DNA from: Cytobacillus firmus DS1
Lineage (GTDB): Bacteria; Bacillota; Bacilli; Bacillales; Cytobacillaceae
Direction: 5' to 3'
Assembly (NCBI RefSeq): GCF_000565285.1
Contig: NZ_APVL01000004.1
Span: forward strand, 270,817-334,816
DNA length: 64,000 nt
Part shown: positions 37,294 to 47,183 of the stretch, piece after piece
How positions within the stretch are numbered: the first letter of the stretch is position 1
How the letters are laid out: every line of letters starts with the position of its first letter
The notes under the pieces: generated by a model
Database searches by the model: none
Seen by the model: only the letters and a program-made list of their open reading frames with translations
Told to the model about the DNA's origin: nothing
Made by a program: the position numbers and the translations under genes

Positions 37294-38244
37294 ATGGAAG
37301 TAATTCATATACATCATCCCCATCGAATGGATAGAAACGAAATGCCTGAATTGGCAATAGCACTTGGATATTTTGATGGTGTTCATCTGGGTCATCAGAA
37401 AGTCATCCGTGAAGCAAAATCAATAGCTGAACAAAAAGGATTAAAAAGTGCTGTCATGACATTTGATCCGCATCCCTCGGTGGTTTTGGGGAAAAGCGTT
37501 CAGCATGTGGAGTATATTACGCCCCTTGAGGATAAAATTGCTATCATAGCTGATCTTGGTATAGATTATTTATTTGTTATCAATTTTACAAGGGAATTTG
37601 CTAATCTTCTGCCGCAGGAGTTTGTTGACCAATACCTGATTGGTCTTAATGCAAAACATGTCGTGGCAGGCTTTGATTATTCCTATGGACGGATGGGGCG
37701 CGGCACAATGGAAACATTGCTGTTCCATTCGAGGGATCAATTTGATTATTCAGTCGTTGCAAAATTGGCAAAAGAAGACGAAAAAATCAGCTCTACGCTA
37801 ATAAGGAAATATATCCGTGAAGGGAATACCGCTGATCTTCCCTACCTTTTAGGAAGATATTATAAAACATCAGGAATCGTTATCCATGGTGATAAGAGAG
37901 GTCGTACAATCGGCTTTCCTACAGCGAATGTGGATGTTTCTGATGACAGCATCATTCCCCCGCCTGGAGTGTATGCTGTAAGATTCTCAGTAGATGGCAG
38001 CTGGTATGAAGGTGTCTGCAATGTTGGCTACAAACCTACTTTTAATCAGGAAAAAGGGGACAGGCCATCTGTTGAAGTCCATATTTTTGATTTCTCTTCA
38101 GATATTTATGGCAGGAAGGTTACCGTTGAATGGCATAAACATCTTAGAAGCGAAAGGAAATTTGCCGGCGTTCAGGAGTTAATTGCGCAAATTGAAAAAG
38201 ATAAACAGCTGACTGAGCAATATTTTGAGAAAAACAGGGTTTAG
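37294..38244 (+). CDS. ribF: Bifunctional riboflavin kinase / FAD synthetase RibF
   Basis: A 316-aa enzyme (B. subtilis RibC, also 316) that turns riboflavin into FMN and then FAD. The N-terminal nucleotidyltransferase has ALGYFDGVHLGHQKVI and ISSTLIRKYI; the C-terminal flavokinase has GDKRGRTIGFPTANV and GVYAVR. In B. subtilis loss of this gene derepresses riboflavin synthesis through the FMN riboswitch. It is cotranscribed with truB; the rpsO promoter begins at its stop codon. Confidence 0.96.
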   Translation: MEVIHIHHPHRMDRNEMPELAIALGYFDGVHLGHQKVIREAKSIAEQKGLKSAVMTFDPHPSVVLGKSVQHVEYITPLEDKIAIIADLGIDYLFVINFTREFANLLPQEFVDQYLIGLNAKHVVAGFDYSYGRMGRGTMETLLFHSRDQFDYSVVAKLAKEDEKISSTLIRKYIREGNTADLPYLLGRYYKTSGIVIHGDKRGRTIGFPTANVDVSDDSIIPPPGVYAVRFSVDGSWYEGVCNVGYKPTFNQEKGDRPSVEVHIFDFSSDIYGRKVTVEWHKHLRSERKFAGVQELIAQIEKDKQLTEQYFEKNRV

Positions 38245-38246
38245 CC

Positions 38247-38275
38247 TTGCTTTTTGTCATAAAAAGTTGTATTCT
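38247..38275 (+). promoter_or_regulatory. SigA-type promoter of rpsO
   Basis: TTGCTT (38247-38252), a 17-nt spacer, TATTCT (38270-38275). It directly follows the ribF stop and gives a leader of about 85 nt before rpsO. Confidence 0.6.
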
Positions 38276-38304
38276 AAGTAACGTACCAAATGAACCTTTG
38301 CTTG

Positions 38305-38328
38305 GCAAGTCGAGTCACCGACGCTTGC
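38305..38328 (+). ncRNA. rpsO leader hairpin, candidate S15 autoregulatory site
   Basis: GCAAGTCG (38305-38312) folds on CGACGCTTGC (38319-38328) around AGTCAC, with a small bulge. S15 represses its own translation through leader RNA in several bacteria, including Geobacillus; whether this hairpin contains the S15-recognised three-way junction or GU/GC element needs structural comparison. Confidence 0.4.
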
Positions 38329-38354
38329 TCAGTAACAGGGGATTGAAAATTTAG

Positions 38355-38636
<282 letters not shown>

Positions 38637-38644
38637 TCAACAGA

Positions 38645-38669
38645 AGCGGGATTTTTTCCCGCTTTTTTA
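38645..38669 (+). terminator. Terminator after rpsO
   Basis: AGCGGGA (38645-38651), loop TTTTT, TCCCGCT (38657-38663), then TTTTTT. Confidence 0.9.
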
Positions 38670-38953
38670 TTAGCTTTAAAAACTTGAATTTTGTTCCTGA
38701 TCATGTACATACATAACTTATCCTATTTTAGCAAACGGGAAAACTGTGCATACTATAAGATGCCTAATTTTATTATGATTAACGAGCATTTCATGCTTTT
38801 ATATAAAACTGGACTGCGGGCAATGCAAAGCTCATCAGCTTTTGATGCTGTCCTCGCAGGAATGCCTGCAGAATATGCAGGATAATTAAACAATTAAACG
38901 GACCAGGCAGAATAGACGCCTGTCCATAAGTGAATGTAGAGAGGGGTACAATT
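38670..38953 (+). other. pnp leader region with stem-loops
   Basis: About 285 bp without a convincing gene (a 64-codon frame at 38691-38885 has no ribosome site and odd composition). Three small stem-loops stand in its last 130 bp: CATCA/TGATG (38833-38847), GCAGG/CCTGC (38856-38869) and GGAC-c-AGGC/GCCTGTCC (38900-38925). Autoregulation of pnp through a leader stem-loop is established in E. coli; a similar role here is only inferred. Confidence 0.45.
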
Positions 38954-41074
38954 ATGGGACAAGATAAACATGTCTACAGCCTTGATTGGGCTGGGCGCAA
39001 ATTGACCGTAGAGATTGGCCAGCTGGCTAAACAGGCTAACGGTGCAGTTTTAGTGCGCTATGGTGATACTGTAGTTTTAAGTACAGCTACAGCATCAAAA
39101 GAACCGAAAAATCTGGATTTCTTTCCTCTGACAGTTAACTATGAAGAACGTTTGTATGCTGTTGGTAAGATACCGGGCGGTTTTATTAAGAGAGAGGGCC
39201 GTCCAAGTGAAAAGGCAATTTTGGCAAGCCGTTTAATTGACAGGCCAATTCGTCCATTATTCGCTGACGGTTTCAGAAATGATGTACAGGTTGTAAGCAT
39301 GGTGATGAGTGTGGATCAAAACTGCTCATCAGAAATGGCCGCAATGTTTGGTTCATCATTAGCCCTTTCTGTGTCGGATATTCCATTTGGGGGACCGATT
39401 GCGGGAGTCAGCGTAGGCCGCATCGATGGAGAATTCATCATTAATCCATCTGTAGATCAGGCTGAAAAAAGCGATATCAGCCTTGTTGTAGCGGGTACAA
39501 AAGATGCGATCAACATGGTTGAAGCAGGTGCTGAGGAAGTGCCTGAGGAAACTATGCTTGAAGCAATTATGTTTGGTCACGAGGAAATTAAACGCCTTAT
39601 TGCTTTCCAGGAAGAAATTGCATCTGAAATCGGGAAAGAGAAAATGGAAGTCGTTTTATACCAGGTTGACCAGGATTTAGAGGCTGAAGTTCGCGGCATC
39701 TGTGAGAAAGATATGATTAAAGCTATCCAGGTGCAGGAGAAACATGCCCGTGAAGCTGCCATTAAAGCAGTTAAAGAAGAAATTACAGCTAAATATGAAG
39801 GTGAAGAAGCAGACGACGACAAGCTAAAGCAAATCAGGCAGATCCTTGATAAAATTGTTAAAGCTGAAGTACGCCGCTTAATTACAGAAGATAAAGTGCG
39901 TCCGGATGGACGCGGATTGGATGTCATCCGCCCGCTGTCCTCAGAAGTAGACCTTCTGCCGCGCACACATGGTTCAGGTTTGTTTACACGCGGACAAACT
40001 CAGGCACTGAGCATTTGTACATTAGGAGCTCTTGGAGATGTACAGATTCTGGACGGGCTTGGAATTGAAGAAGAAAAAAGATTCATGCACCATTACAACT
40101 TCCCTAACTTCAGTGTAGGTGAAACCGGGCCAATTAGAGGGCCAGGCCGCCGTGAAATCGGGCATGGTGCTCTTGGAGAACGTGCTCTTGAGCCGATAAT
40201 TCCATCTGAAAAGGATTTCCCGTATACCATTCGTCTTGTATCTGAGGTGCTGGAATCAAATGGTTCAACATCACAGGCAAGCATTTGTGCAAGTACTTTG
40301 GCTATGATGGATGCAGGTGTGCCTATTAAAGCGCCAGTTGCCGGTATAGCAATGGGCCTAATTAAATCAGGTGAGCATTATTCAATCCTGACAGACATTC
40401 AGGGGATGGAAGATCACCTTGGCGACATGGACTTCAAAGTGGCGGGTACTTCCAAGGGAGTTACTGCTCTGCAAATGGATATTAAGATTGAAGGCTTGTC
40501 CAGTGAAATTCTGGAGGAAGCACTGCAGCAGGCGAAGAAAGGCCGCATGCAGATTCTTGATTCCATGCTGAGCACTATTGAACAGCCAAGAAAAGAGCTG
40601 TCTCAATATGCTCCTAAGATTCTGATGATGTCAATCAACCCTGATAAAATTCGTGATGTTATTGGACCGAGCGGAAAGCAGATCAATAAGATTATCGAAG
40701 AAACAGGCGTTAAGATCGATATTGAACAAGATGGAACAGTATTCATCTCATCAGTAAATGAAGAGATGAATCAAAAAGCGAAGAAAATTATTGAAGATAT
40801 CGTACGAGAAGTGGAAGTTGGACAAATGTATCTGGGCAAGGTAAAACGGATTGAAAAATTCGGCGCATTTGTTGAAATCTTCTCAGGTAAAGATGGATTA
40901 GTTCATATTTCTGAACTTGCTGAAGAGCGTGTAGGAAAAGTGGAAGATGTTCTATCCATTGGTGACGAACTTCTAGTAAAAGTTACTGAAATCGATAAGC
41001 AAGGCCGCGTAAATCTTTCCCGCAAAGCCGTTTTGCGTGAACAGCGTGAGCAAAAGGAAAAAGCACAGCAATAA
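38954..41074 (+). CDS. pnp: Polynucleotide phosphorylase
   Basis: A 706-aa exoribonuclease (B. subtilis PnpA 705). Two RNase PH-like domains are separated by a helical domain (about residues 240-320); the second has the active [23 protein letters not shown] and [21 protein letters not shown] blocks. KH ([19 protein letters not shown]) and S1 ([26 protein letters not shown]) domains close the protein. It is the main 3'-5' mRNA decay enzyme. ATG 38954 follows GAGAGGGG; a longer frame from 38930 lacks a site. The seed names of blocks are read directly from the translation. Confidence 0.98.
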   Translation: MGQDKHVYSLDWAGRKLTVEIGQLAKQANGAVLVRYGDTVVLSTATASKEPKNLDFFPLTVNYEERLYAVGKIPGGFIKREGRPSEKAILASRLIDRPIRPLFADGFRNDVQVVSMVMSVDQNCSSEMAAMFGSSLALSVSDIPFGGPIAGVSVGRIDGEFIINPSVDQAEKSDISLVVAGTKDAINMVEAGAEEVPEETMLEAIMFGHEEIKRLIAFQEEIASEIGKEKMEVVLYQVDQDLEAEVRGICEKDMIKAIQVQEKHAREAAIKAVKEEITAKYEGEEADDDKLKQIRQILDKIVKAEVRRLITEDKVRPDGRGLDVIRPLSSEVDLLPRTHGSGLFTRGQTQALSICTLGALGDVQILDGLGIEEEKRFMHHYNFPNFSVGETGPIRGPGRREIGHGALGERALEPIIPSEKDFPYTIRLVSEVLESNGSTSQASICASTLAMMDAGVPIKAPVAGIAMGLIKSGEHYSILTDIQGMEDHLGDMDFKVAGTSKGVTALQMDIKIEGLSSEILEEALQQAKKGRMQILDSMLSTIEQPRKELSQYAPKILMMSINPDKIRDVIGPSGKQINKIIEETGVKIDIEQDGTVFISSVNEEMNQKAKKIIEDIVREVEVGQMYLGKVKRIEKFGAFVEIFSGKDGLVHISELAEERVGKVEDVLSIGDELLVKVTEIDKQGRVNLSRKAVLREQREQKEKAQQ

Positions 41075-41122
41075 TACTAACCTCTATTTTAAAGAGAAGC
41101 ATTTTGCGGGGCAAAATTTCCT

Positions 41123-41149
41123 AAAAGCCAGGGGAAACCCTGGCTTTTT
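41123..41149 (+). terminator. Terminator after pnp
   Basis: AAAAGCCAGGG (41123-41133), GAAA tetraloop, CCCTGGCTTTTT (41138-41149). A very stable hairpin. Confidence 0.92.
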
Positions 41150-41259
41150 ACATATATGAATTTCAATGGGCTTTTGCCCTATACTGCACGCCTTTGTTAT
41201 TCGGTTCCGTTCTACCTTGTCCCTTCAAATCATACTATGAATTGAAGGAGGCATGAAGA

Positions 41260-42276
41260 ATGAGAAAGTTTATCCATATTACAATCATGTTTGTGATGGC
41301 ACTTGTATTTATCAATAATCCTTTTACTGATCAGTATGTATCAGGCCTTAAACAAGAAACAGATGCCGTAACTGTTTCCAAGCCTAAGGGTTCACTATAT
41401 GAAGAAATTACTGCAAAAAAAGAGGAATACAGCATCCCTGCACAGGACGCAAAAATTGACCCTGTATGGAAAGCCATTCCCGGTCTTAACGGGATTGAAG
41501 TAGATGTTGAGGCATCATATAAAAAGATGAAGTCAGGCAAAAAGTTCAATGATGATAAGCTTGTATTTAAACAAATTGAACCGAAGGTGAAGTTAAAGGA
41601 CCTGCCGCCGTCACCTGTATATAAAGGCCATCCCGATAAACCGATGGTCAGCTTCATCATTAATGTGGCATGGGGGAATGAATATTTGTCCGGTATGCTG
41701 GCCACTTTAAAGGAACATAATGTGTCAGCAAGTTTTTTTCTTGAAGGTAGATGGGTAAAGAATAACCCGGAACTTGCCAGAATGATAATGGATGCAGGCC
41801 ATGAAGTAGGCAACCATTCGTACACCCATCCGGATATGAAAGTGATCTCTTCTGCCAGGACAAGGGAAGAAATCCAAAAGACAAATGATGTGATTGAAGC
41901 CACAATGGATGAAAAACTGAGTAAGCCCATTACATGGTTTGCTCCTCCAAGCGGCAGCTATAGAGATGAAACAGTGAAGATTGCTGCCGAGAAAAACCTT
42001 GGCACTGTCATGTGGACTGTTGATACAGTGGATTGGAGGAAGCCCTCCCCGGATGTGCTGATAAACAGAGTGTTATCAAAGGTCCATAATGGAGCACTAA
42101 TTCTGATGCATCCTACGGAATCCACCGCAAAATCACTTGATAGACTTATAACAGGACTTAAGCAGAAGAACCTGGAGATTGGAACAGTATCGGAGCTGTT
42201 AAGCGAGAAGAGAATCCAATATAGAGAAAATAATAATCAGGATTTTGGAAAAAATAACAATAATAATATAAACTAA
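41260..42276 (+). CDS. ylxY: YlxY-family polysaccharide deacetylase-like protein
   Basis: A 338-aa exported NodB-fold protein with an N-terminal hydrophobic segment (ITIMFVMALVFINN, residues 5-18). Motif 2, GHEVGNHSYTHPDM, keeps the metal-binding HxxxH, and WFAPPSGSYRDET and WTVDTVDW match motifs 3 and 4. Motif 1, normally TFDDGP, is replaced by INVAWGNE, so the catalytic Asp pair is not evident. The C-terminus ends in an Asn-rich tail. Substrate unknown; conserved next to pnp and mlpA in Bacillus, which suggests a spore or envelope role. Confidence 0.88.
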   Translation: MRKFIHITIMFVMALVFINNPFTDQYVSGLKQETDAVTVSKPKGSLYEEITAKKEEYSIPAQDAKIDPVWKAIPGLNGIEVDVEASYKKMKSGKKFNDDKLVFKQIEPKVKLKDLPPSPVYKGHPDKPMVSFIINVAWGNEYLSGMLATLKEHNVSASFFLEGRWVKNNPELARMIMDAGHEVGNHSYTHPDMKVISSARTREEIQKTNDVIEATMDEKLSKPITWFAPPSGSYRDETVKIAAEKNLGTVMWTVDTVDWRKPSPDVLINRVLSKVHNGALILMHPTESTAKSLDRLITGLKQKNLEIGTVSELLSEKRIQYRENNNQDFGKNNNNNIN

Positions 42277-42317
42277 TGTAAGCTATGTCTTTGGGTTTCA
42301 GAACAGGAGGAATTTAT

Positions 42318-43553
42318 TTGATCAAGAAATATACATGCCAAAACGGGGTAAGAGTCGTACTAGAAAACATTCCAACCGTCCGTTCTGTAGCAATAGGAGT
42401 ATGGATCGGAACAGGTTCAAGAAATGAGATTCCCGAGAATAATGGAATTTCTCATTTCCTTGAGCATATGTTCTTCAAAGGAACGAAAACGAGATCAGCC
42501 CGGGAAATTGCTGAGAGCTTTGATAGTATTGGCGGGCAGGTGAATGCCTTCACTTCAAAAGAATATACATGTTATTACGCAAAAGTACTCGACACCCATT
42601 CTGACTTTGCCCTTGAAGTGCTTTCTGATATGTTTTTTAACTCCACATTTGTGGATGAGGAACTGAACAAAGAAAAGAATGTTGTTTACGAAGAAATTAA
42701 AATGTATGAAGACACGCCTGATGATATCGTTCATGATCTTTTGAGCAAAGCAATCTACGAGAACCACTCACTTGGCTATCCGATTCTCGGCACTGAAGGA
42801 ACGCTGGGCACGTTTAATGGTGAAACATTAAAACAGTATATGCATGAAACATACACGCCTGAAAATGTCGTGATTTCCATTGCCGGAAATATCGAGGAAT
42901 CTTTCATTAAAGAAGTTGAAAAATACTTTGGATCCTACGAAGGCGGTAAGAGAGAACGCACAGAGCAGAAGCCTGAGTTCCATTCAAACCATCTTGCCCG
43001 TAAAAAGGATACTGAGCAGGCGCATCTTTGCTTAGGGTTCGAGGGACTGCAGGTAGGGCATGAGGATATATACAATCTGATTGTTTTAAATAATATTTTG
43101 GGTGGAAGCATGAGCAGCCGCCTATTCCAGGATGTCAGGGAACAAAAAGGATTGGCTTATTCTGTTTTCTCTTATCATTCTGCTTTTCAGGATAGCGGAA
43201 TAGTTACGCTTTACGGCGGAACAGGAGCTAAACAGCTGGATGTTCTTTTTGATACGATTCAGGAAACACTTGCTACTCTTAAAAAAGAAGGCATTACAGA
43301 TAAAGAGCTGAATAACAGTAAAGAACAACTCAAAGGAAGCTTAATGTTAAGCCTTGAAAGCACAAACAGCAGGATGAGCCGCAATGGCAAAAACGAACTG
43401 CTTCTTGGCCGCCATCGGTCTATGGATGAAATTGTCGATGAAATCGATGCAGTTTCCATGGAGGGCGTTAATAATATGGCGAATTCCATTTTCACAGATC
43501 ATTATTCTGTGGCTTTAATCAGCCCGGATGGAGAACTTCCGAAAAATCTGTAA
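42318..43553 (+). CDS. mlpA: M16 zinc metalloprotease MlpA (YmxG)
   Basis: A 411-aa protein (B. subtilis 409) resembling mitochondrial processing peptidase beta. The inverted zinc motif HFLEHMFFKGT (HxxEH) is near residue 49, with the distal Glu in the NVVYEEIKMYEDTPDD block. TTG 42318 follows AGGAGG and begins MIKKYTCQNGV as in homologues. In B. subtilis MlpA affects degradative enzyme expression. It follows ylxY by 41 bp, probably in one transcript. Confidence 0.93.
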   Translation: MIKKYTCQNGVRVVLENIPTVRSVAIGVWIGTGSRNEIPENNGISHFLEHMFFKGTKTRSAREIAESFDSIGGQVNAFTSKEYTCYYAKVLDTHSDFALEVLSDMFFNSTFVDEELNKEKNVVYEEIKMYEDTPDDIVHDLLSKAIYENHSLGYPILGTEGTLGTFNGETLKQYMHETYTPENVVISIAGNIEESFIKEVEKYFGSYEGGKRERTEQKPEFHSNHLARKKDTEQAHLCLGFEGLQVGHEDIYNLIVLNNILGGSMSSRLFQDVREQKGLAYSVFSYHSAFQDSGIVTLYGGTGAKQLDVLFDTIQETLATLKKEGITDKELNNSKEQLKGSLMLSLESTNSRMSRNGKNELLLGRHRSMDEIVDEIDAVSMEGVNNMANSIFTDHYSVALISPDGELPKNL

Positions 43554-43581
43554 ATTTTGAGGGCCGATTGCAAAATTGGAG

Positions 43582-43615
43582 AAACAGCCTGTTCCTGCAG
43601 GCTGTTTTCTTTTTG
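43582..43615 (+). terminator. Terminator after mlpA
   Basis: AAACAGCCTG (43582-43591), loop TTCCTG, CAGGCTGTTT (43598-43607), then TCTTTTT. Confidence 0.88.
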
Positions 43616-43681
43616 TCCAGGACTTCTAAAACTTCCATCTGAACGATAAAAATATAGAGAAAAAGAAAAGGGGGGCAGATG

Positions 43682-43936
43682 ATGAGATTAAGTGAACTGA
43701 GCGGAAAGGAAATCGTGGATGTGAAGCGGGCAGAACGGCTGGGAGTACTTGGGCAGACAGATCTTGAAATAAATGAAAAAAATGGGCAGATCCAGGCTTT
43801 GCTCATTCCTTCATTAAAGTGGTTCGGCTTCAAGCGCCAAGGTGACGAGATCCGGGTTTCGTGGGAGCATATAAGGAAAATTGGCAATGACATGATCATT
43901 ATTGATATTCCGCAATCTGAAGATCAGCAGGATTAG
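43682..43936 (+). CDS. ymxH: YlmC/YmxH PRC-barrel protein
   Basis: An 84-aa PRC-barrel-like protein: MRLSELSGKEIVDVKRAERLGVLGQTDLEI followed by beta-rich KWFGFKRQGDEIRVSWEHIRKIG. YlmC/YmxH proteins are widespread in spore formers and of unknown function. Two adjacent ATG codons (43679, 43682) follow AAGGGGGG; the second has the better spacing. It is located before the dipicolinate synthase genes, as in B. subtilis. Confidence 0.85.
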   Translation: MRLSELSGKEIVDVKRAERLGVLGQTDLEINEKNGQIQALLIPSLKWFGFKRQGDEIRVSWEHIRKIGNDMIIIDIPQSEDQQD

Positions 43937-44305
43937 TTTTGAACGAAGGGCCGATTAGGTCCTTTTTGTTTTTTACCGTTTAAAGTCAATCTCCTTAATC
44001 CCTTTAAAACCCTTCCATCTTTGACCCATTTTCTTTTAAGTGGAAAACTCACCTATTGCCCCGTTCATACATAAGATGTTGAAGTAGTTCATTACAACAA
44101 TTCCCTTATGATTATTAATTGAATTGCCGGCCAAAATAACGCCACATTTGTTTAATGATAAATCTGCTTGCAATTGCTGTCTTGTGCAGCTGTTTAGTAT
44201 AGCGGCGTTGCCGGTGCGAGGATACTTTTACCAGGAGTCATGCAGTTTTTGGCTTCAAAAATAAATGCTTTCTTAAAAAGAAAGAAAAAAGAAGGTGAGT
44301 GTTGC
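43937..44305 (+). promoter_or_regulatory. dpaA upstream region with candidate sigma-K promoter
   Basis: A gap of 369 bp. CATACATAA (44066-44074) resembles the sigma-K -10 (CATANNNTA), with AC (44047-44048) 17 bp upstream as a minimal -35. In B. subtilis spoVF is transcribed by sigma-K in the mother cell, so this fits. Downstream the leader can fold: AACGCC (44138-44143) with GGCGTT (44204-44209), enclosing GCTG/CAGC (44176-44190). A weak AAGGG/TCCTTTTT structure after ymxH may be its terminator. Confidence 0.4.
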
Positions 44306-45208
44306 ATGCTGACAGGAACCCAAATAGCAGTCATCGGCGGTGATGCAAGACAGCTCGAAATCATCCGTAAACTGACGGAGCTTGATGCAAAGCTCGCATT
44401 AATTGGTTTTGAGCAGCTCGATCATGCGTTCTCTGGTGCAGTAAAAGAAAAAATAGATGAAGTGGACTTTTCCAATATAGACGCGATTATCCTGCCTGTT
44501 CCCGGTACGGGTCTGGAGGGTCAGATTGAAACGATTTTCTCCAATGAAAAAGTGATTTTTGAAGAGGAACTTCTCGCCCAGACTCCAGCACACTGTACAG
44601 TATATTCCGGCATAACCAATTCATATTTAACCGGAGTCACCAAATCGGCAGACCGCCGTCTTGTTCAATTATTTGAACGAGATGATGTAGCTATTTATAA
44701 TTCTATCCCAACAGTTGAAGGAACCATCATGATGGCAATCCAGCATACAGATTTCACCATACATGGTTCTAATATTGCCGTAATCGGCCTAGGCAGAGTT
44801 GGAATGAGTGTAGCTAGAACCTTTCATGCACTGGGTGCAAAAGTAAAGGTGGGAGCGAGAAAAAGTGAGCACATCGCCAGGATAACGGAAATGGGCCTAA
44901 CTCCATTTAACCTGAAAGAGATTGATGATGCGGTAAAAGATGTTGATATTTGCATAAACACAGCTCCCCATTTAGTTGTAACAGCGTCCGTCATATCGAA
45001 GATGCCGACACATACGCTCATCATTGACCTGGCTTCAAAGCCCGGAGGAACCGATTTCCGCTACGCAGAAAAACGGGGCGTAAAAGCACTGCTTGCCCCT
45101 GGCCTGCCTGGAATCGTTGCTCCAAAAACAGCCGGACAAATACTGGCGAATGTTCTTTCTCAATTGATTAAGGAAGATTTGCAAAAGAGAAAGGGGAATA
45201 CAATATGA
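44306..45208 (+). CDS. dpaA: Dipicolinate synthase subunit A (SpoVFA)
   Basis: A 300-aa subunit of the enzyme that oxidises the lysine-pathway intermediate made by DapA to pyridine-2,6-dicarboxylate, stored with calcium in the spore core. It has an N-terminal domain (TGTQIAVIGGDARQLEIIRKL) and a Rossmann NAD(P)-binding motif NIAVIGLGRVGMSVARTF near residue 153. ATG 44306 follows AAGGTGAG; an upstream in-frame ATG at 44240 would add 22 unrelated residues. It overlaps dpaB by 4 nt. Confidence 0.95.
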   Translation: MLTGTQIAVIGGDARQLEIIRKLTELDAKLALIGFEQLDHAFSGAVKEKIDEVDFSNIDAIILPVPGTGLEGQIETIFSNEKVIFEEELLAQTPAHCTVYSGITNSYLTGVTKSADRRLVQLFERDDVAIYNSIPTVEGTIMMAIQHTDFTIHGSNIAVIGLGRVGMSVARTFHALGAKVKVGARKSEHIARITEMGLTPFNLKEIDDAVKDVDICINTAPHLVVTASVISKMPTHTLIIDLASKPGGTDFRYAEKRGVKALLAPGLPGIVAPKTAGQILANVLSQLIKEDLQKRKGNTI

Positions 45209-45804
45209 GTTTGAAAGGAAAAAGAATCGGATTCGGATTAACTGGATCGCATTGCACATATGATGCAGTGTTCCCGGAAATAGAGAGACTTGTTCTTGCA
45301 GGGGCTGAAGTGCTTCCCGTCGTCACCTTTACCGTAAAGAGCACTGAGACCAGATTCGGAAAAGGGGAAGACTGGGTTCAGAGAATAGAAGATCTGACTG
45401 GACATAAAGTGATTGATTCGATTGTGAAAGCTGAGCCGCTGGGACCTAAAATTCCTCTTGACTGCATGGTGATTGCCCCGCTTACCGGAAATACGATGAG
45501 CAAATTCGCCAATGCCATGACCGATTCACCTGTGCTGATGGCAGCAAAGGCAACTCTAAGAAACGGGAAGCCAGTGGTGCTGGGAATATCTACAAATGAT
45601 GCATTGGGTTTAAACGGAGTAAATTTAATGAGACTAATGGCTACAAAAAATATTTATTTTATTCCATATGGCCAGGATGATCCTGTGAAAAAGCCGAATT
45701 CAATGGTGGCAAGAATGACAGCATTATCTGATACAGTGCTTCATGCAATGGAAGGCAAACAGCTTCAGCCGGTTTTAGTGGAAAAATATAAAGACGACAA
45801 TTAG
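45205..45804 (+). CDS. dpaB: Dipicolinate synthase subunit B (SpoVFB)
   Basis: A 199-aa flavoprotein-fold subunit: GKRIGFGLTGSHCTYDAVFPEIERL at the start, VIAPLTGNTMSKFANAMTDSPVLMAAKA in the middle and KPVVLGISTNDALGLNG later. It forms the synthase with DpaA. Overlap with dpaA implies coupled translation in the mother cell. Confidence 0.95.
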   Translation: MSLKGKRIGFGLTGSHCTYDAVFPEIERLVLAGAEVLPVVTFTVKSTETRFGKGEDWVQRIEDLTGHKVIDSIVKAEPLGPKIPLDCMVIAPLTGNTMSKFANAMTDSPVLMAAKATLRNGKPVVLGISTNDALGLNGVNLMRLMATKNIYFIPYGQDDPVKKPNSMVARMTALSDTVLHAMEGKQLQPVLVEKYKDDN

Positions 45805-45855
45805 TCCCCTATTTTTTCTAGCAAAAAATTTTAGTCCTTTAGTGAACGAATATGT

Positions 45856-46010
45856 TAGAATAAAGATTATTAAGATAACCAACCTCCAAGCTATGTTTAA
45901 AATAGTATTAACCTCTTGGAGTATTGACAATATGCTGATAATATAAATGGAAGCCTGCCATCTTTATAACCAGGCAGGAAAACGGCTGCCAATTGACTTT
46001 GGCTGCCGTT
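45856..46010 (+). promoter_or_regulatory. Structured intergenic leader upstream of asd
   Basis: Three consecutive inverted repeats are present: CTCCAAG/CTTGGAG (45884-45890 and 45915-45921), CCTGCC/GGCAGG (45954-45959 and 45973-45978), and AACGGCTGCCAA/TTGGCTGCCGTT (45981-45992 and 45999-46010, one mismatch). A TAGAAT -10-like hexamer is at 45856-45861. The third hairpin is followed by CTATTGAATTTT rather than a clean T-run. It may combine a dpaB terminator with an asd leader. No T-box or lysine-riboswitch signature is recognisable. Confidence 0.5.
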
Positions 46011-46092
46011 CTATTGAATTTTGGGCTATTGTTTTTCACTAAAAACTAACTTTGCTAGAAAAATATAATGGTACTGGAAGGGGAAAAGAAAT

Positions 46093-47142
46093 TTGGAACA
46101 GAAAAAAGGATTTCATGTCGCGGTAGTTGGAGCAACTGGTGCAGTTGGTCAGCAAATGATTCAAACACTTGAAAATAGAGATTTTCCGATCTCCCAATTA
46201 ACCCTTTTATCATCAGCCCGTTCTGCTGGGTCAAAGGTAGCATACAAGGGCCAGGAATATACGGTTCAGGAGGCAAAGCCAGAGAGCTTTAAAGATGTGG
46301 ACATTGCATTATTCAGTGCGGGAGGAAGTGTTTCACAGGAACTGGCTCCTCATGCAGTGGAACATGGTGCCATTGTGGTAGACAATACAAGTGCTTTCCG
46401 AATGGATCCCAATGTGCCTCTTGTCGTACCTGAAGTAAATGAAGAAGACCTTCATAAGCATAATGGCATTATAGCCAATCCAAACTGTTCAACGATCCAA
46501 ATGGTTGTTGCACTGAAGCCAATAAAAGAGAAATTCGGTTTGAAAAAAGTAATTGTTTCTACTTACCAGGCTGTTTCAGGTTCTGGAGCAGCTGCTGTTC
46601 AAGAGCTGAATGAACAGACAAAAGCTATTTTAAATAACGAAGAGTATGAGCCGTCAATTCTTCCGGTTAAGAGCGATAAAAAACATTATCAAATTGCATT
46701 CAATGCGATTCCGCAAATTGATAAATTTCAGGATAATGGCTACACATATGAAGAAATGAAAATGATCAATGAGACAAAGAAAATCATGCATATGCCAGAG
46801 CTGCAAGTGGCTGCTACATGCGTTCGTCTACCAGTGGCAACCGGACACTCAGAGTCCCTTTATTTTGAAGTGGAAACTGACAGTGTGACTGCAAATGAAG
46901 TAAAGAGCCTTCTTGAAAATGCACCTGGAGTTGTTCTGCAGGATGATCCGGATAATCAGATTTATCCGATGCCTGCTGATTGTGTCGGGAAAAACGATGT
47001 ATTTGTCGGCCGTATCCGTAAAGATTTGGATGAGGATAAAGGCTTCCATATGTGGGTGGTTTCTGATAATCTTCTTAAAGGGGCAGCATGGAATTCCGTG
47101 CAGATCGCCGAAAGTTTAATTAATCTGGGAATAGTAAAATAG
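46093..47142 (+). CDS. asd: Aspartate-semialdehyde dehydrogenase
   Basis: A 349-aa enzyme (B. subtilis 346) producing aspartate semialdehyde for lysine, diaminopimelate, threonine and methionine. The NADP-binding [18 protein letters not shown] is N-terminal, the catalytic Cys is in NPNCSTIQM, and [13 protein letters not shown] contains substrate residues. TTG at 46093 follows GGAAGGGG. It heads asd-dapG-dapA, directly after dpaA-dpaB as in B. subtilis, tying spore dipicolinate to its precursor route. Confidence 0.96.
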   Translation: MEQKKGFHVAVVGATGAVGQQMIQTLENRDFPISQLTLLSSARSAGSKVAYKGQEYTVQEAKPESFKDVDIALFSAGGSVSQELAPHAVEHGAIVVDNTSAFRMDPNVPLVVPEVNEEDLHKHNGIIANPNCSTIQMVVALKPIKEKFGLKKVIVSTYQAVSGSGAAAVQELNEQTKAILNNEEYEPSILPVKSDKKHYQIAFNAIPQIDKFQDNGYTYEEMKMINETKKIMHMPELQVAATCVRLPVATGHSESLYFEVETDSVTANEVKSLLENAPGVVLQDDPDNQIYPMPADCVGKNDVFVGRIRKDLDEDKGFHMWVVSDNLLKGAAWNSVQIAESLINLGIVK

Positions 47143-47183
47143 TTAACGTATTCTCTTCATGTTGAGAGGTTAGAGGTGTTTTA

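Noticed and set aside
38691..38885. 64-codon frame between rpsO and pnp
   Set aside because: There is no ribosome site, composition is unlike neighbours, and it overlaps the stem-loops of the likely pnp leader.
41331..41930. 199-codon minus-strand frame inside ylxY
   Set aside because: It is the complement of a well-supported gene, and no family features are visible in it.
45856..46092. T-box or lysine riboswitch before asd
   Set aside because: No T-box consensus (AGGGTGGNACCGCG) or lysine-riboswitch core is recognisable; only simple inverted repeats are seen.
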